This document shows, in pieces, positions 7,161 through 17,568 of a stretch of 64,000 nt of DNA (position 1 is its first letter; every line of letters starts with the position of its first letter). Source of the DNA: Geobacillus sp. 46C-IIa (GTDB taxonomy: Bacteria > Bacillota > Bacilli > Bacillales > Anoxybacillaceae); assembly GCF_014679505.1 (NCBI RefSeq), contig NZ_CP061474.1:464001-528000 (forward strand), read 5' to 3'. Made by a program: the position numbers and the translations under genes. The notes under the pieces are model-generated. The model ran no database searches. It worked only from the letters and a program-made list of their open reading frames with translations, and was not told where the DNA came from.

Positions 7161-7571
7161 GTGGATTTGCTGCTTGTTTCAGCCATCGACCAAGTGGTGA
7201 ATGAATTGTTTCCCGTTGAAGCATCGCTTGTCATTTCCGATGCTCGGCGGTGCATTTACTACCAGCCGAGCATGCAAATTGATTTGAAAATCCACCCGAG
7301 GGAATGAAATGAAGCCGGATTCGGTGGCATACAAAACGTTGGGGTAGTGATCCGCCGGAAGGTTAAGGAGCAAAAGGACAGCCGGGTGTTCGGCGTTCCG
7401 TATTTCGGCGCGTCGGTTCCGATTTTAGAAGACGGCGTGCCGAAAGGGGGCTTGACTGCCGTCTGGCCGAAAAGACCGCCTCTAGCGACATCGTATTTGA
7501 TCACACGGGCGATGGATCGGTGAATTCCGATTCCGTTTGAAGCCGTTGTGTATTTTGAGAGCATGTAAAAT
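7161..7571 (+). pseudogene. Decayed regulator, probably sensor plus LytTR DNA-binding type
   Basis: From GTG 7161 the translation VDLLLVSAIDQVVNELFPVE, SLVISDARRCIYYQPSM and IDLKIHPRE runs to TGA. After frameshifts it continues with SVAYKTLG, SRVFGVPYFGASVPILEDG and PKGGLTAVWP, and finally IPIPFEAVVYFESM, where a tga replaces the expected Trp codon. This order, an N-terminal sensory domain and then the beginning of a LytTR-like domain, recalls Bacillaceae regulators. The similarity is remembered, not searched, so the identity is tentative. At least three stops or shifts show it is not functional. It sits between the lysE pair and the protease gene. Confidence 0.45.
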
Positions 7572-7737
7572 ATGGTTGAAATAGTTATAGATAGGTCGCT
7601 TTTTCAATTGTATAATATGGTTATAGTTTCCTATGTGATAGAAGTTGGGAGGGGGATGGCAGGTCTCGAGGGAAAACGTGCGTTGCAGCCGTTGCAAGGG
7701 ATCGATAGGAAATGTGCATGTACAGGGGGAGCAAAGA

Positions 7738-10700
7738 ATGAAACAATTGAAAGTGATGGGGCTGGCGTTGCTGCTGTTTTGGGGGTATAGCTCCGCTGCC
7801 TCGGCGGACACAGTGGGACAAATCAAGCCGCCGTCCTCGGTAAAAGAAGTGGTTGCAAAGTTTTCTGAACCGAAAGAAATGGTGGCGAATGAATTAGTCG
7901 TCAAATTTAAAGAAGGGGTGACGGAAAAGCAGCGTGAGGCGCTACTGCGTCCGTTCCGAGCCGCCGAGCTCTCATTTATGGACATAGGGAATTTTTCCCT
8001 TATTAAAGCACCAAAAGGTATGGATCTGAAGGGGCTGGCTGCGAAACTAGTAAAGCTTCCCGAAATCGAATCGGTGGAGCCCAACTATATCATCGAACGG
8101 AACTATACGCCGAGCGATCCAGGATACAGCAAGCAGTGGCATTTAAAGAAAATCAATGCCCCGAAGGCATGGGATACGACAAAAGGGGCAGGGCAGATTA
8201 CGGTAGCCGTTGTCGATAACGGGGTGCAGACAAATCATCCGGATTTGGCAGGGAAAATTGTCTCGCCTTATAATGTGGTCACCGGAACGAGGTCTGTGCC
8301 AGCAGGGGAGCACGGGACGCATGTGGCAGGCATTATTGCCGCTTCGATCAATAAAAAAGGGGTCACCGGCGTGGCGCCAAATGTAAAAATCATGCCGGTC
8401 AATGTGTTTGAAGGGGAAGGGGCAACAAGCTACGATGTGGCGTACGGAATCGTATATGCAACAGACCAAGGGGCGAATGTGATTAATTTAAGTTTGGGTG
8501 CATATGCGGCAACGAATTACGAAGCGGCGGCTGTGCAGTATGCCGCGTCCAAAGGGGCTGTTCTTGTTGCTGCGGCGGGAAATGACGATACATATTTGCC
8601 GTCGTATCCTGCCGCGTTCGAGCCGGTTATTGCAGTGAGTGCAACGGACGGTGATGACTTTATCACCGACTTTTCCAACTACGGCGATTATATTGACCTC
8701 GCCGCCCCGGGAGTCAATATTTATTCTACGTTCCCCGGAAGTTCCTATTACGGCTTGCATGGCACGTCGATGGCTGCACCGATTGTATCGGGAACAGCGG
8801 CGTTAGTGTTGTCCAAAAATCCGTTGCTGACGCGTGGGGAAGTAGAGAACATTTTAAGAAAATCAACCGTAGACCGAGGTTCTAAAGGATGGGACGTGTT
8901 TTATGGATATGGGAGGATCGATGCGTACAAGGCAGTGAGGAATACTCCTTCGCCCCTTTCCTCTCTTTCGGCAGCGGGGACGTTTACGATGAAAGGAAAT
9001 AACAGGACGAGTTTTTCGCTGTCTGCTTATAAAAAAGGATTAAAGGTTACGGCTTACGTAAAAGATGACAAAGGTTACGTTGTGCGGACGATCGTAAAAA
9101 ACAAACTTTGGAACAGCACCCAGATTTCGCTTTCGTGGGACGGCAAACGGGATAACGGCGCCTTCGCCGCGGGGGGAACGTATACGGTAGCCGTTCAAGT
9201 GTCCAACGGACGCGAAACGGTTACAAAAACGAAACAAATCAAAGTCATTGACAACGTCGTCCCGTCTATTCAGCTGTCATCATCAACGATTTCTTTCTCA
9301 CCGAAAGCGAAAGGAAAAGTGTCGATTCCGTTTACGCTCAATAAAAAAGCGAAAGTGACAGCACAGCTGTACGATTCGAAAAATAAGCTCGTAAAAACGA
9401 TCTGGAGCAGCAAGTCGCTTTCCGGCGGCAAGTACACGATTGTATGGGACGGGAAAAACGCAAGTGGAAAACTGCTCTCCGATGGAACGTACCGATTGAA
9501 AATGTCGGCTGTCGACGACAAGAAGCGCAAGGCGGCCGCCCGCACCCAACCAGTTGTGATCGATACGAAAGTGTCTTTCGGCGGAGTAACGCTCGGCCAA
9601 ACGTTGTTTAAAATGGACGGAACGGCGAAAGCGAGCTTCCGGATGAATCTGAAAGAGGCTGCTTTTGTTTCCGCTTATGTCAAAACGGAAAAAGGAGCCG
9701 TCACGAAACAGCTTCTTCGCAACCAAAAATACAAGAGCGGCTCGTATACGGTCAGCTGGGATGGGAAAGATAGCAAAAACACGTTAGTCAGCGAAGGAAA
9801 CTATTATTATACCGTTGAGATCGTTGACCAGTGCGGCAATAAGCTCACGGTCCATACCGCCAAGTTCAAGCTTGAGGACTGGCGAAAACCGTCTATTCAG
9901 GCTCCAGCCGATTTGGACTATGTCGAGCAAGGAACGTTCGATATTCCGTATACGTTATCGAAGGCGGGCAAAGTCACGATCGAAATTTACCAAGGCTCAT
10001 CACTTGTGCGCACAGTTCTGTCCGGATCACAGCAAGGGCCTGGGAGCAAAAAGGCAACATGGGACGGAAAAGACCAAACAGGCCAGTACTTAGCCGATGG
10101 GCAATATGAAGTGCGCATGAACGTGATCGATGCCCGCGGGCAGCAAGCTTCAGCCGCAAGCCGCTTGCATGTTGATTTGACAAACATTGCGGGGCCGAAG
10201 GTTGTATGGTTTTATGAAGAATCCGGAAGCGAAATCCATTTCCGATTGTCCGCCCCAGCGACCGTGACAGCGGAAATTTTCAATGAAGCGGGGGAAAAAG
10301 TGCGGACGATCTGGACGGATCAGCCGCTGAACGGCGGAACCCAAGTGGTGACATGGGATGGATTGAACGACAATGGTGAAAACGTATTTTACGATGACGG
10401 CAGCGTCTACACGTTCCGTATCGCCGCCCGGTTTGCGAATGGAGCGACGGAAACGGCAGAAGGGGAAATCAACAACCATGCCGATCCGTCATGGCTCGTA
10501 TCGCACACGTATTCTTTCGCTTGGGACAGTGCGGGCTACCGGACAGCTCTGAATTTATCCATTCGAGTGAATGAAGCTATGACGGCCACATTGTCCGTAT
10601 ATGATGCGTATGATGACACATATGTAGACGAGAAAACATATTCACTGAAAGCAAATATCGAAAATAAAATCACTTATCTGAAGACAAATAAGTATGAAGA

Positions 10701-10836
10701 CTATTATTATTTGCTTGAATACAAAGATCGTTTCGGCAATGTTTACTATTACGGACTGGACGAAACAGAAGAGGACGATTCTGTGGCATCGTACCGTCTG
10801 CAAAAGGCAAACGGGCTGAAGCGATCCGCAAGATAA
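7738..10836 (+). CDS. Secreted subtilisin-family (S8) protease with five FlgD-like Ig repeats
   Basis: A 1032-residue secreted serine protease. The signal peptide MKQLKVMGLALLLFWGYSSA ends around ASA. A propeptide follows (NELVVKFKEGVTEKQREALL.. to EPNYIIERNY). In the peptidase domain the triad is Asp160 (AVVDNGVQTNHPDL), His192 (EHGTHVAG) and Ser344 (GTSMAAP), with oxyanion Asn282 (AAAGNDD). From about residue 430 there are five tandem repeats of about 90-100 residues, each with a core like V.T...WDGK...G..L..G.Y, matching the FlgD Ig-like fold and probably serving substrate or surface binding. The C-terminal 100 residues are rich in Tyr and Asp. ATG 7738 is preceded by GGGGGAG and a TATAAT lies at 7611-7616. 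A terminator follows. Confidence 0.9.
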   Translation: MKQLKVMGLALLLFWGYSSAASADTVGQIKPPSSVKEVVAKFSEPKEMVANELVVKFKEGVTEKQREALLRPFRAAELSFMDIGNFSLIKAPKGMDLKGLAAKLVKLPEIESVEPNYIIERNYTPSDPGYSKQWHLKKINAPKAWDTTKGAGQITVAVVDNGVQTNHPDLAGKIVSPYNVVTGTRSVPAGEHGTHVAGIIAASINKKGVTGVAPNVKIMPVNVFEGEGATSYDVAYGIVYATDQGANVINLSLGAYAATNYEAAAVQYAASKGAVLVAAAGNDDTYLPSYPAAFEPVIAVSATDGDDFITDFSNYGDYIDLAAPGVNIYSTFPGSSYYGLHGTSMAAPIVSGTAALVLSKNPLLTRGEVENILRKSTVDRGSKGWDVFYGYGRIDAYKAVRNTPSPLSSLSAAGTFTMKGNNRTSFSLSAYKKGLKVTAYVKDDKGYVVRTIVKNKLWNSTQISLSWDGKRDNGAFAAGGTYTVAVQVSNGRETVTKTKQIKVIDNVVPSIQLSSSTISFSPKAKGKVSIPFTLNKKAKVTAQLYDSKNKLVKTIWSSKSLSGGKYTIVWDGKNASGKLLSDGTYRLKMSAVDDKKRKAAARTQPVVIDTKVSFGGVTLGQTLFKMDGTAKASFRMNLKEAAFVSAYVKTEKGAVTKQLLRNQKYKSGSYTVSWDGKDSKNTLVSEGNYYYTVEIVDQCGNKLTVHTAKFKLEDWRKPSIQAPADLDYVEQGTFDIPYTLSKAGKVTIEIYQGSSLVRTVLSGSQQGPGSKKATWDGKDQTGQYLADGQYEVRMNVIDARGQQASAASRLHVDLTNIAGPKVVWFYEESGSEIHFRLSAPATVTAEIFNEAGEKVRTIWTDQPLNGGTQVVTWDGLNDNGENVFYDDGSVYTFRIAARFANGATETAEGEINNHADPSWLVSHTYSFAWDSAGYRTALNLSIRVNEAMTATLSVYDAYDDTYVDEKTYSLKANIENKITYLKTNKYEDYYYLLEYKDRFGNVYYYGLDETEEDDSVASYRLQKANGLKRSAR

Positions 10837-10839
10837 TCG

Positions 10840-10880
10840 AAAGACCGCCTCTGCCGGGATCGGCATGAGGCGGTCTTTAT
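10840..10880. terminator. Bidirectional terminator between S8 protease and czcD
   Basis: aaagaccgcctc and gaggcggtcttt form a 12-base-pair stem around ctgccgggatcggcat. It lies just after the protease stop and overlaps the stop of the converging cation exporter, serving both. Confidence 0.85.
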
Positions 10881-11830
10881 GCTTGCGGCGGCTTCTTTTT
10901 CGCTAAAAACGCCTTGCCGTAGCTGCCGTGGTCATGCAGCATGGCGTGTTCGACTTGAATGGTGGCATGTTCGATGCCGTATTTTTCCTTCAGCATTTCA
11001 TTCACCGCCAAAATGACGCAAAGCGGCTGGATGTGTTCGCTGACAAACACATGGGCCGACAGTGAATAATGGTCCGTCGAGATGGCCCATAAATGCATGT
11101 CGTGCACGTCCTCGACTCCTTCAATGCTCCGAATGTCGGCACGGATTTGTTCGAGGTCAAACCCATCGGGTACGGCTTCCATTAAGATGAGATACGACTC
11201 GCGCATAATTTTCGCCCCGCCCGTGAAAATGATGGCGGCGATCACGAGGCTGATGATTGGATCGAAAATCGTCCAGCCGGTGAAATAGATGAGCAGCGCC
11301 GAAAGGATGACGCCGATCGAGCTGATCAAGTCGCCGATAAAGTGCCAAAGGGCGCTTCGAACGTTTAAATTCTCTTCTTCTTTTGTGCTCCGGCTTAAGA
11401 TGATGGTCAACGTCACATTGACGATGAGGCCGATCGTTGCAATGCCGAGCATAAGGCGAAACTGGATCGGCTCCGGGTGAAGAAACCGCTCGATGCCTTC
11501 CCATAAAATCCACACTGCAATGGCTGCCAACGTCAGCCCGTTCAAAAACGACGTGATGATTTCAAAGCGCAAAAAGCCGAACGTAAACCGGCGGTTCGGC
11601 GGGCGCGTCGCCATGTAGAGGGCGACCATGCTCAGGCCGAGCGCCAAGACATCGGACGCCATATGAGCTGAATCAGACAACAAGGCGAGCGAGTTGGAGA
11701 CTACGCCGCCAATGATTTCGACAACAGTGAAAAAGACGGTCAACAGGAGTGTCATCCAAAGCGCCTTTTTCGATTGGCTTTGCATTTTCACATGCGGGAG
11801 GTGATGAAAATCGGATGAAACAGGAGACAT
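10877..11830 (-). CDS. czcD: CDF-family cation exporter (CzcD-like Zn/Co/Cd efflux)
   Basis: A 317-residue cation diffusion facilitator that exports Zn(II), Co(II) or Cd(II) in exchange for protons. Six membrane segments are visible. The metal site is formed by LLSDSAHMASDVLALG in helix 2 and ALWHFIGDLISSIGV in helix 5 (the paired H-xxx-D motifs). A soluble C-terminal domain carries VEDVHDMHLWAIS and several histidines (HDHGSYG). The start ATG 11830 follows AGAGAGGTG. The upstream region is very AT-rich with the palindrome ataataattattat (11846-11860), a possible site for a metal-sensing repressor. It is transcribed alone; no czrA-like regulator is adjacent. Confidence 0.88.
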   Translation of the reverse strand: MSPVSSDFHHLPHVKMQSQSKKALWMTLLLTVFFTVVEIIGGVVSNSLALLSDSAHMASDVLALGLSMVALYMATRPPNRRFTFGFLRFEIITSFLNGLTLAAIAVWILWEGIERFLHPEPIQFRLMLGIATIGLIVNVTLTIILSRSTKEEENLNVRSALWHFIGDLISSIGVILSALLIYFTGWTIFDPIISLVIAAIIFTGGAKIMRESYLILMEAVPDGFDLEQIRADIRSIEGVEDVHDMHLWAISTDHYSLSAHVFVSEHIQPLCVILAVNEMLKEKYGIEHATIQVEHAMLHDHGSYGKAFLAKKKPPQA

Positions 11831-12040
11831 AGTGCACCTCTCTTTATAATAATTATTATTTTGAATATATTATAATATAAAAACCGACGGATGTGCAAAA
11901 CATTTATCGACAGGAAACGCGATTTTTGAAAGGTTTTGTCAAAAAATATAGAGAACTTTTTTCAAGGAATGAAGCGGTGAAGTGGCGAATAAAGAATAAT
12001 GTATGGCCATCATCTTGCTTTGGAAAGGATGCGATACGGT

Positions 12041-13999
12041 TTGATTGCGGCGAATCCGACGGATTTGGAAGTGTATTTGTTTCATGAAGGCAGCTTGTAT
12101 CAAAGTTACGAGCTGTTTGGCGCCCATGTGATCCATGAGGGAGGGACGGTCGGCACCCGTTTTTGCGTTTGGGCGCCGCACGCGCGCGACGTGCGGCTTG
12201 TCGGCAGTTTCAACGATTGGGATGGGGCGAATTTCCGCCTCAGGAAAGTGAATGATGAAGGGGTATGGACGATCGTTGTCCCGGAAAACTTGGAAGGGCA
12301 CTTATATAAATATGAAATTGTTGCGCCGGACGGACGTATGCTATTCAAAGCTGACCCGTACGCCTTTTACTCCGAATTGCGTCCTCATACCGCCTCGATT
12401 GTCTACGATCTGAAAGGATACCAGTGGAACGATCAATCTTGGCAGCGGAAGAAGCGACGGAAACGAATTTATGATCAGCCGATGGTGATTTATGAACTCC
12501 ATTGCGGTTCGTGGAAGAAAAAAGAGGGGCGTTTTTATACGTACCGCGAGATGGCCGATGAACTCATCCCGTACGTGCTCGAGCATGGGTTTACGCACGT
12601 TGAGCTGCTTCCGCTTATTGAGCATCCGCTCGATCGGTCGTGGGGCTATCAAGGGACAGGGTATTATGCGGCGACGAGCCGCTATGGAACGCCGCACGAT
12701 TTCATGTACTTCGTCGACCGCTGCCATCAGGCGGGGATCGGGGTCATTATGGACTGGGTGCCGGGCCATTTTTGCAAGGACGCCCACGGGTTGTATATGT
12801 TTGACGGTGCCCCGACGTATGAATACGCGAATGAAAAAGACCGCGAAAATTACGTTTGGGGGACGGCCAATTTTGATTTAGGCAAACCCGAGGTGCGCAG
12901 TTTTCTCATCTCGAACGCGCTGTTTTGGCTCAAGTATTACCATATCGATGGGTTTCGCGTCGATGCGGTCGCCAATATGCTTTACTGGCCGAACAATGAC
13001 AGGCTGTATGAAAACCCGTATGCGGTCGAGTTTTTGCGCAAGTTAAACGAAGCGGTGTTTGCCTATGACCCGAACGTGCTCATGATTGCCGAAGATTCGA
13101 CCGATTGGCCGCGGGTGACCGCGCCGACGTATGAAGGCGGGCTCGGCTTTAATTATAAATGGAACATGGGCTGGATGAACGACATGCTGAAGTATATGGA
13201 AACGCCGCCGAACGAGCGGAAGCATGCACACAACCAGGTCAGTTTTTCCCTCCTTTATGCGTATTCGGAAAATTTCATTTTGCCGTTTTCCCACGATGAA
13301 GTCGTGCACGGCAAAAAATCGCTGCTCAATAAAATGCCGGGGTCGTATGAAGAGAAGTTCGCCCAGCTGCGGCTCTTGTATGGCTACATGATGGCCCACC
13401 CCGGGAAAAAGCTGTTGTTTATGGGCAATGAATTTGCCCAGTTTGACGAATGGAAGTTTGAGGGCGAGCTCGACTGGATGCTGTTTGATTTTGAGCTGCA
13501 CCGGAAGATGAACGAGTACATGAAGCAGCTCATCGCTTGCTATAAACGGTATAAGCCGTTTTACGAGCTTGACCATGACCCACAAGGATTTGAATGGATT
13601 GACGTCCATAATGCGGAACAAAGCATTTTCTCGTTCATCCGCCGCGGGAAAAAAGAAGACGATATGCTTGTTATTGTGTGTAATTTCACAAATCAGGCGT
13701 ATGACGACTACAAGGTTGGAGTGCCGCTGCTCACGCCGTATCGGGAAGTGCTGAACAGCGATGCGGCGGAATTTGGCGGATCGGGGCATGTCAACGGGAA
13801 ACGGCTTTCCGCCCTGAGCGAGCCGTTTCACGGAAAACCGTACCATGTGCGCATGACGATTCCGCCATTTGGCATTTCGATTTTACGGCCAGTGCAAAAA
13901 CGAGGGGAGAGAAGGAAGAATGAAGAAGAAGTGCATCGCCATGTTATTGGCCGGCGGGCAAGGAAGTCGGCTTCGCTCGCTGACGACAAACATCGCTAA
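12041..13999 (+). CDS. glgB: 1,4-alpha-glucan branching enzyme
   Basis: GlgB transfers alpha-1,4 chains to make alpha-1,6 branches in glycogen. The product has an N-terminal CBM48 domain ([20 protein letters not shown]), a GH13 barrel and a C-terminal beta domain. Catalytic residues are Asp308 ([12 protein letters not shown]), Glu351 (MIAEDST) and Asp419 (FSHDEVVHG). The start is placed at TTG 12041 ([12 protein letters not shown]) because related Geobacillus enzymes begin [14 protein letters not shown] 12029 is in frame but lies on the ribosome site. 652 residues, about a dozen longer than some relatives. Its last 80 bases overlap the start of glgC in another frame, so termination and re-initiation couple the first two genes of the glgBCDAP operon. 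Confidence 0.95.
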   Translation: MIAANPTDLEVYLFHEGSLYQSYELFGAHVIHEGGTVGTRFCVWAPHARDVRLVGSFNDWDGANFRLRKVNDEGVWTIVVPENLEGHLYKYEIVAPDGRMLFKADPYAFYSELRPHTASIVYDLKGYQWNDQSWQRKKRRKRIYDQPMVIYELHCGSWKKKEGRFYTYREMADELIPYVLEHGFTHVELLPLIEHPLDRSWGYQGTGYYAATSRYGTPHDFMYFVDRCHQAGIGVIMDWVPGHFCKDAHGLYMFDGAPTYEYANEKDRENYVWGTANFDLGKPEVRSFLISNALFWLKYYHIDGFRVDAVANMLYWPNNDRLYENPYAVEFLRKLNEAVFAYDPNVLMIAEDSTDWPRVTAPTYEGGLGFNYKWNMGWMNDMLKYMETPPNERKHAHNQVSFSLLYAYSENFILPFSHDEVVHGKKSLLNKMPGSYEEKFAQLRLLYGYMMAHPGKKLLFMGNEFAQFDEWKFEGELDWMLFDFELHRKMNEYMKQLIACYKRYKPFYELDHDPQGFEWIDVHNAEQSIFSFIRRGKKEDDMLVIVCNFTNQAYDDYKVGVPLLTPYREVLNSDAAEFGGSGHVNGKRLSALSEPFHGKPYHVRMTIPPFGISILRPVQKRGERRKNEEEVHRHVIGRRARKSASLADDKHR

Positions 14000-15083
14000 A
14001 CCGGCCGTGCCGTTTGGCGGGAAGTACCGGATCATTGATTTTACGTTAAGCAATTGCACGAATTCCGGCATCGATACGGTCGGAGTGCTGACCCAATATC
14101 AGCCGCTCCTCCTTCATTCGTACATCGGCATCGGAAGCGCGTGGGACTTAGACCGGCGAAATGGCGGCGTCACCGTTCTTCCGCCGTATTCCGCCTCTTC
14201 CGGCGTCAAATGGTACGAAGGCACCGCGAACGCGATTTATCAAAATATCAATTACATTGAGCAGTATGACCCGGATTACGTGCTCGTGCTGTCTGGCGAC
14301 CATATTTACAAGATGGATTACCAGCACATGCTTGACTATCATATTGCCAAACAGGCCGATGTGACGATTTCGGTCATTGAGGTGCCGTGGGAAGAAGCGA
14401 GCCGGTTTGGGATTATGAATACAAACGAAGAAATGGAAATCGTGGAGTTTGCTGAAAAGCCGGCCGAACCGAAAGGCAATTTAGCGTCGATGGGCATTTA
14501 TATTTTCAATTGGCCGCTATTGAAGCAATATTTGCAAATGGACAACGCCGATCCACATTCGTCGCACGATTTTGGCAAAGATGTCATTCCTCGGCTGCTC
14601 CGTGAGAAAAAGCGGCTCGTAGCGTACCCGTTTAAAGGATACTGGAAAGACGTCGGCACGGTGAAAAGTTTATGGGAGGCAAACATGGACTTGCTTGATG
14701 AAGGCAATGAGCTTGATTTGTTCGACCGCTCATGGCGCATTTATTCCGTCAATCCGAATCAGCCGCCGCAATACATTTCCCAGGAGGCGGAAGTATTGGA
14801 TTCACTCGTCAATGAAGGATGTGTCGTCGAAGGAACGGTCGAGCGGTCGGTGCTGTTTCAAGGCGTCCGTATCGGCAAAGGGGCGGTCGTGAAAGAATCG
14901 GTCATTATGCCAGGTGCGGCGGTCAGCGAAGGAGCGTATGTCGAGCGGGTGATCGTGACGCCCGATTGTGTCATCCCGCCGCATTCGTCCGTTTGCCCGG
15001 ACGATGCCGATGATGTCGTGCTGGTGACCAATGAATGGCTCAAGCAGTGGAATGAGGAAACAGCGAGGAAGGATGAAGCGTGA
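13920..15083 (+). CDS. glgC: ADP-glucose pyrophosphorylase, catalytic subunit
   Basis: GlgC makes ADP-glucose from ATP and glucose-1-phosphate, the first committed step of glycogen synthesis. The 387-residue protein has the nucleotide loop [15 protein letters not shown], then [15 protein letters not shown] and [12 protein letters not shown], and a C-terminal left-handed beta-helix ([20 protein letters not shown]). The start ATG 13920 lies inside the 3' end of glgB. In G. stearothermophilus the enzyme is known to be a heterotetramer of GlgC and GlgD, and the next gene here is glgD with the stop and start sharing one base. Confidence 0.96.
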   Translation: MKKKCIAMLLAGGQGSRLRSLTTNIAKPAVPFGGKYRIIDFTLSNCTNSGIDTVGVLTQYQPLLLHSYIGIGSAWDLDRRNGGVTVLPPYSASSGVKWYEGTANAIYQNINYIEQYDPDYVLVLSGDHIYKMDYQHMLDYHIAKQADVTISVIEVPWEEASRFGIMNTNEEMEIVEFAEKPAEPKGNLASMGIYIFNWPLLKQYLQMDNADPHSSHDFGKDVIPRLLREKKRLVAYPFKGYWKDVGTVKSLWEANMDLLDEGNELDLFDRSWRIYSVNPNQPPQYISQEAEVLDSLVNEGCVVEGTVERSVLFQGVRIGKGAVVKESVIMPGAAVSEGAYVERVIVTPDCVIPPHSSVCPDDADDVVLVTNEWLKQWNEETARKDEA

Positions 15084-16114
15084 TGAACAACAGGATGTTA
15101 GGCGTTATTGACGCGACGACGTATATGGAGGCGTTAGCGCCGCTCATCGAGCAGCGTTCGATCGCTGCGGTGCCGTTTGCCGGCCGGTACCGGCTTATTG
15201 ATTTCGTGCTCTCAAGCATGGTCAATTCGGGCATTGAAAGTGTTGCCATTTTTCCGAAATATCAGTACCGTTCGCTCATGGACCATTTAGGATCAGGGAA
15301 GAACTGGGATTTAAACCGAAAACGGGACGGACTGTTTTTCTTCCCGTCGCCGGATTTGCTGTTTTCCGGCGAGCGCCGGGTCGGGGCATTTGCCCATTTT
15401 GAGCAACATATTGACTATTTTTTGCGGAGCCGGCAAAAATATGCAGTTATTGCGAACGGCTATACGGTGTGCAACATCGATTTTGACGCTGTCTTAAAAC
15501 GTCATATCGAAAATGGCTGCGATGTGACCGAAATCCGCCAACGCGGTCGGTCGCTTGAGATGTATTTGCTTGAAACGTCGCTGTTGCTTGACTTAATCGC
15601 CGACTACAAAAACCGCGGCTACCATAGCATTGCCGATGTCGTCCGCGATTACCGCCATTCGTTGTCGATTTGTGATTATGAATATAGCGGATATGCGGCG
15701 GTCATTGATTCGGTGAAGCAGTATTTCCGCGCAAGCATGGAACTGCTTGACCGGGACGTCTGGGAGCAACTCTTTCTTCCGTCGCACCCGATTTACACGA
15801 AAGTCAAAGACGAGCCGCCGACGAAGTACGGGCGGGAGGGGCACGTGAAGCGCTCGATGATCGCCAACGGCTGCGTCATCGAGGGAACGGTGGAAAACAG
15901 CGTTGTGTTCCGCTCCGTCAAAATTGGCAAGGGAGCGGTCGTGCGCAATAGCATTATTATGCAAAAATGTCAGATCGGTGACGGTTGTGTCCTTGATGGC
16001 GTGATTATGGATAAAGATGCTAAGGTTGAACCGGGCGTCGTTTTACAAGGAACGGCAGAACGGCCGTTTATCGTCCGCAAAGGAATGGTGCAAGGGGAGG
16101 TCATCAGCCGATGA
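15083..16114 (+). CDS. glgD: ADP-glucose pyrophosphorylase, GlgD regulatory subunit
   Basis: A 343-residue GlgC paralogue. It keeps the overall fold ([17 protein letters not shown] at the N-terminus and the hexapeptide-repeat helix [20 protein letters not shown] at the C-terminus) but lacks the glycine-rich LAGGxGxRL loop: the N-terminus reads [14 protein letters not shown]. It therefore should be little or not active alone and instead stimulates GlgC, as reported for the Bacillus stearothermophilus heterotetramer. TGATG couples glgC and glgD, and ATGA couples glgD with glgA. Confidence 0.95.
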   Translation: MNNRMLGVIDATTYMEALAPLIEQRSIAAVPFAGRYRLIDFVLSSMVNSGIESVAIFPKYQYRSLMDHLGSGKNWDLNRKRDGLFFFPSPDLLFSGERRVGAFAHFEQHIDYFLRSRQKYAVIANGYTVCNIDFDAVLKRHIENGCDVTEIRQRGRSLEMYLLETSLLLDLIADYKNRGYHSIADVVRDYRHSLSICDYEYSGYAAVIDSVKQYFRASMELLDRDVWEQLFLPSHPIYTKVKDEPPTKYGREGHVKRSMIANGCVIEGTVENSVVFRSVKIGKGAVVRNSIIMQKCQIGDGCVLDGVIMDKDAKVEPGVVLQGTAERPFIVRKGMVQGEVISR

Positions 16115-17568
16115 AGGTGCTATTTGCCGTTTCCGAATGCGCCCCGTTTGCCAAATCGGGGGGGTTGGCCGATGTCGCCGGCGCGCTGCCGAAAGAGCTG
16201 CGCCGGCTCGGCGTTGATGCCCGCGTGATGCTGCCGAAATATGAAACGATCGCCCCCGAATGGAAACAGAAAATGAAAAAGGTGGCGGAACTCATCGTCC
16301 CGGTTGGGTGGCGCCGACAATATTGCGGTGTCGAAGAGCTCAGGCATGACGGAATCATCTATTACTTTATCGACAACGAATATTATTTTCAGCGGCCGCA
16401 GCTGTACGGCCATTATGATGATGGCGAGCGGTTCGCCTATTTTTGCCGGGCGGTGCTTGAGGTGCTGCCGGAAATCAAGTTTCAGCCGGATGTGATTCAC
16501 TGCCATGACTGGCATACAGGCATGGTGCCGTTTTTGCTTCGGGAACAATATCGTCATGAGCCGTTTTATGCCGACATGCGCACCGTCTTTACGATTCATA
16601 ACTTGCAGTTTCAAGGGCTGTTTCCGCGCGGCATTTTAGAAGACTTGTTGAATTTAGACGGCCGCTATTTCACCATTGACCATCTTGAGTTTTACGGCAG
16701 CGTCAGCTTTATGAAAGGGGCGCTCGTTGCTTCCGATTTGATTACAACGGTCAGCCCGACGTATAAAGAGGAGATTCAAACCGCCTATTACGGCGAGCGG
16801 CTAGACGGCTTGCTGCGGGCGCGGCGGGACGATTTGCGCGGCATTTTAAACGGCATTGACGACGAATTTTACAATCCGGAAACGGATCCGTTTTTGGCGG
16901 CGACCTACAGCGTACATACGTGGGAAAGAAAACTATTGAACAAGCGCGCCTTGCAGCGGCAGTTCGGTTTGCCGGAGCGGGATGATGTGCCGCTTGTCGC
17001 GATGGTGACGAGAATGACGGCGCAAAAAGGGCTCGATTTGGTGACGTGTGTCTTTCATGAGATGATGGGCGAAGACATGCAGCTTGTCGTGCTCGGCACG
17101 GGCGACTGGCGGTTTGAACAATTTTTCTCGCAAATGGCCGCGGCGTATCCTGACAAAGTCGGCGTGTACATCGGCTTCCATGAACCGCTCGCCCACCAAA
17201 TTTATGCCGGGGCGGACTTGTTTTTAATGCCGTCGTTGTTTGAGCCGTGCGGGCTGAGCCAAATGATCGCCTTACGGTACGGGACGATTCCGATCGTCCG
17301 GGAAACCGGGGGATTAAACGATACGGTGCAATCATACAATGAGATTACAGAAGAAGGAAATGGATTCAGCTTCACTCATTTTAACGCTCATGACATGCTG
17401 TATACGATCCGTCGGGCGCTGTCGTTTTACCGTCAGCCGTCGGTCTGGGAGCGGCTCATGGAACGGGCGATGCGCGGCGACTACAGCTGGCGCCGGTCGG
17501 CAAGACAATACAAACAAGCCTATGAACAGCTGACCAAAAAGGAGGAACGCACGCTTGTTCGCGGATAA
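16111..17568 (+). CDS. glgA: Glycogen synthase (ADP-glucose)
   Basis: GlgA (GT5 family, 485 residues) adds glucose from ADP-glucose to the growing alpha-1,4 chain. The N-terminal domain shows the ADP-glucose-binding [16 protein letters not shown] and [14 protein letters not shown]. The C-terminal domain holds [12 protein letters not shown] and the GT-B motif [19 protein letters not shown] followed by ETGGLNDTV. It overlaps glgD by four bases (ATGA) and its last 14 bases overlap the TTG start of glgP. Confidence 0.97.
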   Translation: MKVLFAVSECAPFAKSGGLADVAGALPKELRRLGVDARVMLPKYETIAPEWKQKMKKVAELIVPVGWRRQYCGVEELRHDGIIYYFIDNEYYFQRPQLYGHYDDGERFAYFCRAVLEVLPEIKFQPDVIHCHDWHTGMVPFLLREQYRHEPFYADMRTVFTIHNLQFQGLFPRGILEDLLNLDGRYFTIDHLEFYGSVSFMKGALVASDLITTVSPTYKEEIQTAYYGERLDGLLRARRDDLRGILNGIDDEFYNPETDPFLAATYSVHTWERKLLNKRALQRQFGLPERDDVPLVAMVTRMTAQKGLDLVTCVFHEMMGEDMQLVVLGTGDWRFEQFFSQMAAAYPDKVGVYIGFHEPLAHQIYAGADLFLMPSLFEPCGLSQMIALRYGTIPIVRETGGLNDTVQSYNEITEEGNGFSFTHFNAHDMLYTIRRALSFYRQPSVWERLMERAMRGDYSWRRSARQYKQAYEQLTKKEERTLVRG

